Under the pieces are notes generated by a model. It was not told where the DNA came from and ran no database searches. It saw only the letters and a list, made by a program, of their open reading frames with translations. A stretch of DNA of 24,056 nucleotides from JAADHY01 sp964428935 (GTDB taxonomy: Bacteria > Planctomycetota > Planctomycetia > Planctomycetales > Planctomycetaceae), in assembly GCA_964428935.1 (NCBI GenBank), contig CAYSAG010000045.1, forward strand, positions 1 to 24,056, read 5' to 3'. Shown here one piece after another: positions 1 to 8,740 of the stretch. Positions within the stretch are counted from its first letter, which is position 1. Each line of letters opens with the position of its first letter. The translations under genes were made by a program, and so were the position numbers.

Positions 1-52
1 GGACGCGGGCGTGAGGGACCGGGCGAGCGAAACCCGGCGCACCCGTAGGGGC

Positions 53-79
53 AGGGAACACCGGTAACCGGTCTTCCCT
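53..79. terminator. Hairpin downstream of the EF-hand gene
   Basis: The arms AGGGAA (53-58) and TTCCCT (74-79) pair, and inside them ACCGG (60-64) pairs with CCGGT (68-72). One C-C mismatch interrupts an 11-bp stem, and the loop is TAA. It lies 47 nt past the stop of the minus-strand EF-hand gene. No T-run follows on either strand, so it is not a classic intrinsic terminator. It may be a bidirectional 3'-end structure or a Rho-linked stop. Confidence 0.4.
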
Positions 80-125
80 ACGCCTATTTCCGTTGCGGCG
101 AAGGGCTGCGTTCGGGGAGTGACTG

Positions 126-1415
126 CTACAAGCTGCGTTTCTTGTGAGTCTTGGAGCGGGTTTTTTGCTGACTAGACCGCTGGTAGAGCTTCGACTTAGA
201 CAACTTGGATCGAGACGATTTTCCGGCCGCTGAGCTCGAACTGCTCGAACGCAGCAGTTTCTTTTCGCTTCGTGAGCGCTTTGTGGTGTTGCGTCGGCTC
301 TGTGGTTCGTGCGACGGAACGTGGATTTGGTCCGAGCTGCTGGCCGATTTTTTCAGCTCCTCCAGCCGTTTCCGTCGGTACTTGGCCAGAATTTCCCGAC
401 GCTCCTGCGGCGACAGCTCTCGCCAGCGTGACCGAATCTCCTCGGGAAGCCAACTCGGACCGGGACTGGAGGAGCGTCGTTCCGAATGAGTGCGACGGTG
501 GCTCGAACCGAAGTAGCCGCTGGTTCCCGACCGGCCCGTCTCGAACCGGTCGGACCGACTGCCGGAGGGACGAAGACCCACCAGCGGACGCTCCGGCACG
601 CCACGTGAGCCGGCCGTTGGTCCGGGGCGTCGACCCGACTCGCTCGCCCGTCGCGGCGCCGGCTCTTCTTCCTCTTCGTTCGCCGCCTCTGCCCGACGGC
701 TCCTCGCACGCTCGCTCGCTCCTTCGCCCGACTCCCTCTCCTCCGACTGCCGCTCGGACTCGCGGCGTGCCGCCGCCAGCAGCTCCTCCGGCACCAGAAA
801 CCCGTCGCCGTTTCGGTCGTACTTGGCGAAAAGCTTCAGCAGCGACTCGCTCAGGTTCGGAGCGAACTCGGCCAACGACAACTGTCCGTCTCCGTCGCGG
901 TCGCGGCTGCGAAACCACGACGGCAGCCCTTTCGGCAACACCGACGGGTCGACGTAGAACCGACGCGTCCGGCTGCTCCCGCGTCGTTGCTCCTTCCCCG
1001 AACCGCTCGCTCCGGTGCGAAACGTGAACCCGTGCGTTCCGACTCGCGGCAGAACCGACTCGACCCTCCGGCGCCGAGCGTACCTGAAAATGTACTCCGC
1101 GACCTCGTCCACCGTGACGGAGCCGTCGCCGTCCCGGTCGAGCTCAGCCACCTCGACCTTCAACTGCCCCAGCTCCTCGCCCTTCAACACGCCGTCGCCG
1201 TCTCGGTCGTTGCGTTCGACGACCCGCTGAGCGTACCGCAACACTTTCAGCGGAATGGCCTTCTGAGCCGCCGACGAGCGGTCTCTGGAGCGGCCGTCCT
1301 CCGCCCGAGCCGCAAGTCCCACAGCTAGACAGAGCGCCGTCAGTGCAACGACCGCTCGGCCCGCACCGGCCGCGCCGACTGGCCTCGAGCTCGGCCTCCC
1401 GGACAAACTACTCAT
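126..1415 (-). CDS. Secreted EF-hand calcium-binding protein with basic Ser/Arg-rich tail
   Basis: The 429-residue protein probably acts outside the cytoplasm and binds calcium. The ATG at 1415 has GGAG 9 nt upstream and leads straight into a signal peptide, with a hydrophobic core near residues 21-36 and likely cleavage after ARA at residue 38. The same frame extends upstream only to a TTG at 1664 with no ribosome site. Four canonical loops are visible: DRDGDGVLKGEE near 70, DRDGDGSVTVDE near 93, DRDGDGQLSLAEF near 172 and DRNGDGFLVPEE near 200. They form two pairs, each carrying the usual Asp/Glu ligands. From about residue 220 the protein becomes low complexity, first Glu/Arg/Ser-rich and then a Lys/Arg/Ser tail with a run of six serines. 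EF-hand proteins of this style are common in planctomycetes. The physiological role is unknown, and the gene stands alone. Confidence 0.85.
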   Translation of the reverse strand: MSSLSGRPSSRPVGAAGAGRAVVALTALCLAVGLAARAEDGRSRDRSSAAQKAIPLKVLRYAQRVVERNDRDGDGVLKGEELGQLKVEVAELDRDGDGSVTVDEVAEYIFRYARRRRVESVLPRVGTHGFTFRTGASGSGKEQRRGSSRTRRFYVDPSVLPKGLPSWFRSRDRDGDGQLSLAEFAPNLSESLLKLFAKYDRNGDGFLVPEELLAAARRESERQSEERESGEGASERARSRRAEAANEEEEEPAPRRASESGRRPGPTAGSRGVPERPLVGLRPSGSRSDRFETGRSGTSGYFGSSHRRTHSERRSSSPGPSWLPEEIRSRWRELSPQERREILAKYRRKRLEELKKSASSSDQIHVPSHEPQSRRNTTKRSRSEKKLLRSSSSSSAAGKSSRSKLSKSKLYQRSSQQKTRSKTHKKRSL

Positions 1416-1612
1416 GCTTCGTGACTCCACAAGACACGTGCGGCCAAAACCTTTCGCGGCCGAAAACCGGCCTAAACCCTCCGGCCGTCCGAGAGAGTCC
1501 ACAGACCCGCCCGCAACGACCCGCCGCAGTAGCCGCTCAAACCAGACGAACAGACGCCTCAGCAACCGAATCGGCCAGCCGCCCGCGTTCGCCTTCACCT
1601 CTTGCCCACCCA

Positions 1613-1641
1613 AGTATGACTCACAGGTCAACTCAATCCAA
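1613..1641 (-). promoter_or_regulatory. Possible sigma70-like promoter for the EF-hand gene
   Basis: Read on the minus strand, TTGGAT (1641-1636) and CATACT (1618-1613) are 17 bp apart. This would give a leader of about 190 nt before the ATG at 1415. The palindrome TGACTCACAGGTCA overlaps the -10 side. The match is modest and chance is possible. Confidence 0.25.
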
Positions 1642-1806
1642 GCTTTACGCCGGGGAACAGCCAACCGGCCGGCCTGCTCACACCGCCCGGCGAGGCAAAC
1701 GGTCTGCGAGCCACGAGGGTTTTCTCACTTGCGGCAACCGCTGCCGCAGCACCTGACAGACACCCGTCGCGGCCGCAAAAATGAACTCTGACGGTTTAAT
1801 TTCCTC

Positions 1807-1834
1807 TTGACCCACCGCAGCACTTGGGTTTAAC
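1807..1834 (+). promoter_or_regulatory. Possible sigma70-like promoter for the phosphoglycerol transferase gene
   Basis: TTGACC (1807-1812) and TTTAAC (1829-1834) are 16 bp apart and sit in a locally AT-richer patch. The start codon follows about 230 nt downstream, which is a long leader. Confidence 0.3.
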
Positions 1835-2067
1835 GTTCGAAGGCCGTGAGCCCGGTTGCCGGCCGCGCGGTTCAACCGACAGGTCCCAGGACGCCACCAC
1901 TCCAGCACAGCCCACCGCGACCGACTGCCGAGCCACACCGGCGCCAGACCGCCGCTCGACGACCGGCTCGTTAGCTCAGATCTGTCCACCACTAGCCGGT
2001 CCGCGTTCGTACAACTGCGGTCGCTGAGCCGTCTCTTGACTGTCCGCCAACAAGAAAGTTCCCCGGA

Positions 2068-4236
2068 ATGGACTCCGACCATTCAACCGCACCGTCTGCA
2101 AGTCCAGTCCGCCCGGTCAGGTCGCCAAGCTGGTCGAAACGGCGGCGCGCACAAAGCGAGACGGCTGGCTTGGCCAGCCCCGGCGCGGCGTCCGGGCCGG
2201 AACCCCACGGTTCGGAAGACCGACGCAAGCGTTGGCCCGCCCGAGTCCGCTCTGCCTTTCGCTCGCTCGGCCCCTTCCGGGCCCCCGCCTGCGTGCTGCT
2301 GACTGCGTTGGTGATTTTCTCGCTGCTCCGGCTCGGGCTGCTGCTGGCGTACGTGGCTCCGACTCGGTTGGGCCTTTCCGAGTGGGTTCAGTTGCTTTGG
2401 GTGGGCTTTCGGTTCGACTTGCTCGTCGGACTGTGTCTGGTGCTGTGGCAGACCGCTCACGTGGCTCTGGTTCCCTCGGGTCGACTGACGGGCCCGGCCA
2501 GCCGGTTGCTGTTCGAGCTGGAATGGTTCAGCGCGCTGGTGTTGCTGCCGCTGCTGTGCATTGTCGAGGTACTGTTTTTCCAAGAGTTCGAGTCGCGGCT
2601 GAACTACATTGCCTTCGAGTACTTGGTGTACCCGACGGAGGTGGCGTGCAACATTTGGGAGTCGTACGCCGTCGTGCCGTACTTGGCTGCGGTCTTCGGG
2701 TTCGCCGTGGTGAGCTACGCGTTGGTTCGGCGTCGGCTGCTCAGCTTCCTTCGCCCGCGAATGGACTGGAAGCGGCGGTGGCTTGTGCTGGCGTCGGTCG
2801 TCGGGACGGCCGTCGGCCTGTGGGCGACGACGGGAATGGAGTCGCGTGAATTCTCGCAGAACCGGCTGGTGGTCGAGTGCGCGGGCAACGGCTTGTACAA
2901 CTTCGTCTACTACGCGCTGACATGTCGCTTCAACTACGACTGCTACTACGTGACGCTGGGGAAAAGCGAGTTGAGGCAGGTGCTGCGGGCGGAGGTGGTC
3001 GGGCCGACCGACGAACTGGTGGCGTCGGCGAACCCCGTCGACCGCATCGTCCACACCGGTCGACCTCGGCGCGACTGGAACGTCGTCGTCGTGCTCGAAG
3101 AAAGCTTTGGCGCGAACTTTGTCGGCGTTCTGGGAGACGACCGAGGGCTGACACCGGAGTTTGACCGACTGAGCCGTGAGGGGCTTTTGTTCAATCATTT
3201 CTTCGCCACCGGCAACCGGACCGCCCGCGCGCTGGAGGCCCTCCTCGCCTCGTTTCCCCCGATCCCCACCGAGGCCATTCTGAAACGGGACCACTCGCGT
3301 CACGTCTACACGCTGGCCGACGTGCTGCAGCAGCGCGGCTACGAGCGGCTGTTCCTGACGTGCGGCCGGGGACTGTTCGACGGAGTGCGGTCTTTCATGA
3401 CCAACAACGGCTTCGACCGGTTCGTCGAACAGTCGGACTACACCAACCCGGTGTTCGAGAACGCGTGGGGCGTGAGCGACGAAGACATGTTCCGGCGAGC
3501 CCTGAAAGAAATGGACTCGCTGCACCGTCGCGGCCGGCCCTTCTTCGCCCTGCTGCTGACGGTGTCGAACCACCGGCCCTACACTTACCCGCCCGGACGC
3601 ATTCCCGAGACGGGCCAAAGTCGGGCCAACGCGGTGAAGTACGCCGACTGGGCCTTGGGGTACTTCTTCCGTGAAGCGAAAAAGCACGCCTTTTACGCAA
3701 ACACCCTGTTCGTGGTTTTGGGAGACCACGGGGCCCGTGTCACCGGCAGCCAGCTGTTTCCAATGGCGTCCTACCGCGTGCCGCTGTTGATGATTTTTCC
3801 TGAAGGGCTACACCGGGGCGAACGCTGCACGACGCTCGGGTGCACGCTGGACGTCGGACCGACCATTCTGGCCCGTCTGGGCGGTGACTACCGTTCCGTG
3901 TTCTTCGGTCAAGACCTGCTCACAACGCCGCCAGAAAAAGGCCGGGCGGTCATGCAGCACAACCACGACGTGGCCGTCCTGGACCCGGACAACCGCCTGA
4001 CCGTGTTGGGCTTCAACAAGAAAGTGACCGAGTTCGACATGGACCCCACGACGTTCGAACTGACGCCGGTCCGACTGCCCGAACCGGGTCGAGTGCGCCG
4101 GGTCGCCGCTCTGTTCCAGTCGGCTTACGAGCTGTACTACGCGGAGCGGTGGTTTCCGGCCGACGCGTCTCCGGCCGTCCCCAGGAGGTCGTTTCGGCGG
4201 CTGGCCCGCGCGCCGGACGCGTCTGAGCGCCCCTGA
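2068..4236 (+). CDS. LtaS/OpgB-like membrane phosphoglycerol transferase (sulfatase fold)
   Basis: The 722-residue integral membrane enzyme has a large C-terminal sulfatase-fold domain, as in LtaS and OpgB, which move phosphoglycerol from lipid donors onto glycans or lipoteichoic acid. A basic cytoplasmic stretch of about 70 residues comes first. About five hydrophobic segments follow, near 72-95, 104-135, 148-175, 200-222 and 238-256. Catalytic-site residues of the family are visible: the metal Glu in VVVLEESFG (E345), the Thr nucleophile in GNRTARALE (T385), a His in SNHRPY (H502) and the metal pair in LGDHG (D553, H554). All appear intact. The first ATG was chosen; the ribosome site is weak, so a start further into the basic region remains possible. 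In a diderm a periplasmic glycan or lipid substrate is more likely than teichoic acid. The gene stands alone, convergent with the RND pump. Confidence 0.85.
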   Translation: MDSDHSTAPSASPVRPVRSPSWSKRRRAQSETAGLASPGAASGPEPHGSEDRRKRWPARVRSAFRSLGPFRAPACVLLTALVIFSLLRLGLLLAYVAPTRLGLSEWVQLLWVGFRFDLLVGLCLVLWQTAHVALVPSGRLTGPASRLLFELEWFSALVLLPLLCIVEVLFFQEFESRLNYIAFEYLVYPTEVACNIWESYAVVPYLAAVFGFAVVSYALVRRRLLSFLRPRMDWKRRWLVLASVVGTAVGLWATTGMESREFSQNRLVVECAGNGLYNFVYYALTCRFNYDCYYVTLGKSELRQVLRAEVVGPTDELVASANPVDRIVHTGRPRRDWNVVVVLEESFGANFVGVLGDDRGLTPEFDRLSREGLLFNHFFATGNRTARALEALLASFPPIPTEAILKRDHSRHVYTLADVLQQRGYERLFLTCGRGLFDGVRSFMTNNGFDRFVEQSDYTNPVFENAWGVSDEDMFRRALKEMDSLHRRGRPFFALLLTVSNHRPYTYPPGRIPETGQSRANAVKYADWALGYFFREAKKHAFYANTLFVVLGDHGARVTGSQLFPMASYRVPLLMIFPEGLHRGERCTTLGCTLDVGPTILARLGGDYRSVFFGQDLLTTPPEKGRAVMQHNHDVAVLDPDNRLTVLGFNKKVTEFDMDPTTFELTPVRLPEPGRVRRVAALFQSAYELYYAERWFPADASPAVPRRSFRRLARAPDASERP

Positions 4237-4308
4237 AGACACGCCGGGAACTCGAGCTCGGCAAGCCGCGCCAGCTGCTTTGTCCTTGGCGAGTCAACCG
4301 GGAGCGGC

Positions 4309-7300
4309 TCAACCAGCGGTGGGCTTTCTCGACGTCGACTCTTTCGGTCCGTGTTGTCGTCGCGTGCCGAAGTCGAACAGCACCGGCACGACCACCAAGG
4401 TCAACACGCCGGAAACCAGAATGCCGCCCACCGAGGCCACGCCGACGTCGTTCCGCAGCTCAGCTCCAATTCCCCGCCCCAAAGCCAGCGGCAGCATTCC
4501 CAAAACGGCGGCCAGAGTAATCATGGCAATCGGACGGAATCGGTCGCACGCCGCTCGAATCATGGCCTCGTGGCGAGAAAACCCTTGTTCCCGAACGTAC
4601 GTGTTGAACTGGTCCATGATCAGAATGGCGTTGTTGACCACAATGCCGACCAGCATGACAAAGCCCATGATGACGAAAATGCTGAAGCTGCCGCCCGCCA
4701 AGGCCAACGACCAAACGACACCAATCAGCGCCAAAGGAACCGTGACCAGAATGAGCACCGGCTGGCGAAACGATTCCAAAATGGCGGCCAGCGTCAGGAA
4801 GACCAGCACCAGCGACAGAACCAAAGCCTCCAGCAGTCCTCGCTGCCCCTCTGCCATGAACTCGTACGTTCCCGCAAAGGTGTAGTCGTAGCCGGGCGGA
4901 AGGCTCACCTTTTGGTCGATCAACTGGCTGATTTTTTCGACGGCTTTGCCCAGCGGAAGCTTTTTCTCGTCCAGCTGCGAGAAGAGTTTCGCGACTCGCC
5001 GCTTGTCCTTTCGCACGATTTGAATGGGCATTCGGTCTTCGACCACCTCGGACAGACTGGTCAACAACACCGGACGCCCGCCCGTTCCAGGAAACAGAAA
5101 CTGTCGGACCTGCTCCTTGCCAGGAACTTCCGACAGTTTGACCACAATGTCGTAGCTGCGAGCTTGCTGTTTGAAAGTCCCCGCCGTGATTCCCTCCAGA
5201 TTCCCACGCAGCGTGAGGCCCAGCGCGGTCGCCGGAGTTTTCAGGTCGCTCAAGACAGGCCGCTTTGGCAACACCCGAATTTCGGGCTTGCCCGGACGGA
5301 CGCTGGTGTCCGGGTCCAACACGCCCGGCATGTCCCGAACCAACCGCTCGACCTGCAAGGCCAGCCGGTCCAACGTCTTCAAGTCGTCGCCCGCAATTTC
5401 CAGTTCGATTGGATTGCTTTGACCTCCAATAATGGACGGCTGGCTGACGACGATTCGAGCGTCGGGAAAGTCCTGCAGCCTCGCTCGGACCTCGTTCATC
5501 AAATCTTGAATGGTCAAGCTTCGCTCGTTCCGCTCACTGAACTTCAGCAACAGCTGAGCCAAGTACACGCCTTCGCTGGACTGTCCCAAAATGGCTTCAA
5601 CCTTGCCCACCGTCGACAGAATGTGTTTCAGCTCGGGCAAGTCCTTCAGCCGCTCTTCGGCTCGCTCCACCTGCCGAACCGTTTCGTGCAAGTTGTAGCG
5701 CGTGGGAAACTCGAGTCGAACCAGCACCTGCCCCATGTCCACTTCGGCAAAAGCGCTCGTCCCCAAGTCACGGGCCAGAACGACCGAGTGGAGGAAAAGG
5801 CCGACGACGAGCAGCAGGACCGCCCCAGCCGCCAATCGATGTCGCTCCAGAAATCGCAGCGTCGCCCCGTACGACGACACGACACGGTCAAAGCCCCGGT
5901 TCCAAAGCTGTTCGAGCCGTTTTAGCACGGAACGTGTTCCGGCAGTCTCCGGCTTCAGCAGCAAAGCAGCCAGCAGGGGTGTCAAGGTGAAGGAAATGAA
6001 CAGAGACACCACGGTCATGATGAACATCGTCATGGCCAGCGGGGCAATGAACAGCCCCACGCGAGTCTTCATTACGGCCAGCGGGAACAGAACCACCACG
6101 TTGGTCCCGGCGCTCGCCAGAACGGCAATGAATGCTTCCCGTGAGCCCAACCTGGCGGCCGTCTTCGGATCCGCACCCTTCTCCAACCGGGCAACGATCG
6201 ACTCCAGCACGACAATGGCATTGGTCACTAGAATGCCCACCGACATTCCAATGGCAATCAACGTCGACGTGTTCAGCGTGTAGCCGACTGCGTGCATGAA
6301 GAACAGACCGATGACAATGGTCAGCGGCATGGTGATCGAGACAATGAACAGCGTCCGCACGTTGTACAGGAACAAGAACAGAATCGCCGCTGTCAGCAAA
6401 ATCCCTTGCACCACGTTCATCCAGGCGCTGCGGTTCGTGGCTTCGATGAACGTGCCGTCGTCAGCGACCCACACCAGCTTCATGCCACCGGGCAGTTGGC
6501 TGTTGAGGCGGCTGACGGCTTCTCGCACGGCGCGGGCAACCTTCACCGCGTTGGCGTCGGCTTTCTTGATCACTTTGATGGCCACGCACGGTTGGCCGTC
6601 CAGGCGGGCGGCCTGACGGAGTTCGCCCATTTTCATCACGACGCGGCCCACGTCCCCCAGGCGGACGCGTCTTCCGCCGTTGTTCGCAATTTCCAGGGTT
6701 TCCAGCTGCCGAGCTTGCTGGTAGTCGGCGTCGAACTTGACGGAGTACTCCGCTCTAGCGTCCCGCACACGCCCCGAAGGAATCGTGCCGACGTTCATCT
6801 GAATGGCTCGCACGACGTCGGTTGCCGTCAGCCCGCGGGCGGCCAGCTGGACTCGGTCCAGTTGAACCTCGACCTGCAGCTCGTTGCCGCCCACCAATTG
6901 AGCGTCGGCGACGCCGGGAATGACCGTCAGCCGGTCCCGCAGCGTGTTGTCCGCGAAGTCGTACAGCTGGTCCAGCGGGACGTCGCCGGTCAGGGCGAGC
7001 GTGACAATGGGCTTAGCGTTGATGTCGAACTTCTGAATGATCGGGTCTTCGACCTGTTCCGGCAGGTCCTCTTTGATCAAGTCCAGTTTTTCTCGGACGT
7101 CGGTGGCGGCGATGTCCACGTCGACGTCCAGGTCGAACTCCAGCAGCGTCAGGCACACGTTTTCCATGCACGTCGAGCTGACGTGCTTCAGACCGTCAAT
7201 CGACACGACGGCGTCTTCGATCTCCTTTGCGACGTCCGCTTCCAGCTCCTCCGGCGACGCGCCCGGGTAAACCGTGACGATTGTGATGTACGGCACGTCG

Positions 7301-7419
7301 ACCTTGGGCATCAGCTCCAAGCCCATTTTTCGGAAGGCGTTGATCCCGAGCAGCGACAGAGCGATGATCAGGCAGCTCATCGCCACCGGTCGCCGAATCG
7401 AAAAGTCTGACAGGATCAT
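4309..7419 (-). CDS. RND efflux transporter, AcrB/HAE family
   Basis: The 1036-residue inner-membrane pump drives substrate export through the adaptor and the outer-membrane factor. The ATG at 7419 forms an ATGA overlap with the adaptor stop. The N-terminus (MILSDFSIRRPVAMSCLI) is typical of the family, and an in-frame extension to 7530 lies inside the adaptor gene. Length and two-fold layout match AcrB: TM1, a large periplasmic loop, TM2-6, then the repeat. The first half contains GILVTNAIVVLES near 396-408, and the second contains GIVVNNAILIMDQ near 925-937. In AcrB these places hold D407/D408 and K940 of the proton relay; here they are T399/N400 and N929. The second substitution is common in the superfamily, but loss of the Asp pair is not usual. 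The pump may use another ion or rearranged charges. The substrate cannot be read from sequence; a hydrophobic drug or lipid is more likely than metal because no CusA-like Met motifs were seen. Confidence 0.93.
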   Translation of the reverse strand: MILSDFSIRRPVAMSCLIIALSLLGINAFRKMGLELMPKVDVPYITIVTVYPGASPEELEADVAKEIEDAVVSIDGLKHVSSTCMENVCLTLLEFDLDVDVDIAATDVREKLDLIKEDLPEQVEDPIIQKFDINAKPIVTLALTGDVPLDQLYDFADNTLRDRLTVIPGVADAQLVGGNELQVEVQLDRVQLAARGLTATDVVRAIQMNVGTIPSGRVRDARAEYSVKFDADYQQARQLETLEIANNGGRRVRLGDVGRVVMKMGELRQAARLDGQPCVAIKVIKKADANAVKVARAVREAVSRLNSQLPGGMKLVWVADDGTFIEATNRSAWMNVVQGILLTAAILFLFLYNVRTLFIVSITMPLTIVIGLFFMHAVGYTLNTSTLIAIGMSVGILVTNAIVVLESIVARLEKGADPKTAARLGSREAFIAVLASAGTNVVVLFPLAVMKTRVGLFIAPLAMTMFIMTVVSLFISFTLTPLLAALLLKPETAGTRSVLKRLEQLWNRGFDRVVSSYGATLRFLERHRLAAGAVLLLVVGLFLHSVVLARDLGTSAFAEVDMGQVLVRLEFPTRYNLHETVRQVERAEERLKDLPELKHILSTVGKVEAILGQSSEGVYLAQLLLKFSERNERSLTIQDLMNEVRARLQDFPDARIVVSQPSIIGGQSNPIELEIAGDDLKTLDRLALQVERLVRDMPGVLDPDTSVRPGKPEIRVLPKRPVLSDLKTPATALGLTLRGNLEGITAGTFKQQARSYDIVVKLSEVPGKEQVRQFLFPGTGGRPVLLTSLSEVVEDRMPIQIVRKDKRRVAKLFSQLDEKKLPLGKAVEKISQLIDQKVSLPPGYDYTFAGTYEFMAEGQRGLLEALVLSLVLVFLTLAAILESFRQPVLILVTVPLALIGVVWSLALAGGSFSIFVIMGFVMLVGIVVNNAILIMDQFNTYVREQGFSRHEAMIRAACDRFRPIAMITLAAVLGMLPLALGRGIGAELRNDVGVASVGGILVSGVLTLVVVPVLFDFGTRRQHGPKESTSRKPTAG

Positions 7420-8636
7420 TCTTCCGACTCCTCCACAACACGAACGCTCGCGCCGTCGGTCAGAAGATCCACCCCTTTCACGGCGACAGCGATTCCAGGC
7501 TGCAACCGGTCCGAGACCACCTCGGCCCACCCGTCCTGGTCACCGCGTTTCTGCACCCGGACCATTCGAGCCGTGGTTCCGTCGACGACGAAAACCACCT
7601 CGCCGCCGCTGCGGTGCGCGACGGCTTCCGACGGCACGGCCAGCCCGCGGTGGACGTCCAGCAGCACCTCAACCTTCACCAAACAGCCGGGCACCAAGTC
7701 GGCCGGAGGTGAGTCGATCCGCGCCTTGACCTCGAATGTCCGCAAAGAAGCGTCGATTCGCGGACTGCGGTACACGACCGGAAACTCACCCAGCACCTGC
7801 CCGTTCAGCGACACTCGCATCCGCGTCCGGTTGGGCACGACCCGCCCGTAAACCTCGCCCGGCAGAAAGGCAGAGACCTCTTGAACTGAAGGGTCTTCGA
7901 TTTTCACCACCGGCGTTCCAGCGCCGGCCATTTCGCCCGGCTCCTTGAACCGCTCCGTCACGACGCCCGAAATCGGGGCCAGGACCAGGGAGTCGGCAAG
8001 GTCTTTGCGAGCGATGTCCAAGTTGAGCCGCGCCTGTTCCACTTGAGCCTGGTCCAGCTCGATCAGCGCCTGAATGTCCTTGATGGCCGCTTGCGCTTGG
8101 ACAAACCGCAGCTCCAACTGCTCCAGCTGCTGTTTCGGAAACGCGTTTTCTTCGGCCAGTTTGCGGAACCGAGCCACGTCGCGTTCCAGCTGGTTCTTCT
8201 CGGCAATGGCCTGTTCCAAGCGAGCGTGCTTTTCGGCCAGAGACGCTTCGGCCACCTTCAGAGCCTTCTCGGCAATGGCCACGGCCTTTTGCAGCTTCAG
8301 CGCGTCGGTTTGAAACAGCCGAGTCTTCCCTTTCTCGACCCGGTCGCCTTCGTCGACAAAGACCGCGTCGAGCGTTCCCGGAACGCGAGCGGAGACCAAC
8401 GCGTCGCGCAAAGCTTTGGTCGTCCCCCAGGTCGTCACGCGTTCTTCGAAAGTGCGCTCCCCCACCTTCGCCACGACCACCGGCACGACGCGCTGTGGCC
8501 GCACGTCTTCAGAAGCCGCGGTGCTCGACCCCGACGCCGACCGCAAGGCCGACAGCCAGGCCGAACGATTCGTCCAACCAGCCAGGCCGGCCAGGCCCAA
8601 CACACACAGCAGCACGAACCAACGCACGACTCTCAT
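7416..8636 (-). CDS. RND periplasmic adaptor (membrane-fusion protein)
   Basis: The 406-residue adaptor bridges the RND pump and the outer-membrane factor. Residues 4-20 form a hydrophobic anchor or signal segment without a lipobox Cys. The two lipoyl half-motifs lie near 80-112 (VPGTLDAVFVDEGDRVEKG) and 213-247 (LVLAPISGVVTERF). Between them, about 113-212, is a long Glu/Lys/Ala/Gln-rich alpha-hairpin that would meet the TolC-like tip. A beta-barrel domain and a membrane-proximal domain follow, ending in an acidic EESEE tail. The ATG at 8636 has GGAGG 9 nt upstream. The stop overlaps the pump start as ATGA, so the two are probably made in a fixed ratio. It sits 104 bp behind tetR on the same strand, so tetR, adaptor and pump are probably one transcript. 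Confidence 0.93.
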   Translation of the reverse strand: MRVVRWFVLLCVLGLAGLAGWTNRSAWLSALRSASGSSTAASEDVRPQRVVPVVVAKVGERTFEERVTTWGTTKALRDALVSARVPGTLDAVFVDEGDRVEKGKTRLFQTDALKLQKAVAIAEKALKVAEASLAEKHARLEQAIAEKNQLERDVARFRKLAEENAFPKQQLEQLELRFVQAQAAIKDIQALIELDQAQVEQARLNLDIARKDLADSLVLAPISGVVTERFKEPGEMAGAGTPVVKIEDPSVQEVSAFLPGEVYGRVVPNRTRMRVSLNGQVLGEFPVVYRSPRIDASLRTFEVKARIDSPPADLVPGCLVKVEVLLDVHRGLAVPSEAVAHRSGGEVVFVVDGTTARMVRVQKRGDQDGWAEVVSDRLQPGIAVAVKGVDLLTDGASVRVVEESEE

Positions 8637-8740
8637 TTTCGTTAGCCTCCACGCAGTTGCAGTGCTCCGCGCGACTTGGAACGACGAGACGTCGCGTCCC
8701 GCCAGCGTCGACGGGCCAGAACCTGCGTCGAACCACCGGG

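Larger units (their letters stand above)
1416..2067. other. Divergent intergenic region between EF-hand and phosphoglycerol transferase genes
   Basis: No gene is supported in this 652-bp stretch. The open frame running upstream from the EF-hand gene to 1664 begins with TTG, has no ribosome site and would bury the signal peptide. Two possible promoters are listed separately, one per strand. A short gapped palindrome, TGAC-N6-GTCA, lies at 1617-1630. Confidence 0.6.

Noticed and set aside
1..67. Possible end of a gene entering from the left edge
   Set aside because: Two plus-strand frames are open for 15-21 codons, which is too short to judge and shows no recognisable motif.
1416..1664. N-terminal extension of the EF-hand gene
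   Set aside because: It would begin with TTG, lacks a ribosome site and would place the signal peptide internally. The ATG at 1415 has GGAG in place.
2083..3729. Minus-strand open frame of 548 codons opposite the phosphoglycerol transferase
   Set aside because: It is a codon-aligned shadow with a His/Gln/Arg-biased product, no domain and no ribosome site.
4351..5925. Plus-strand open frame of 524 codons opposite the RND gene
   Set aside because: The Gln/Asn/His/Arg-rich translation is the mirror of a membrane protein and has no independent support.
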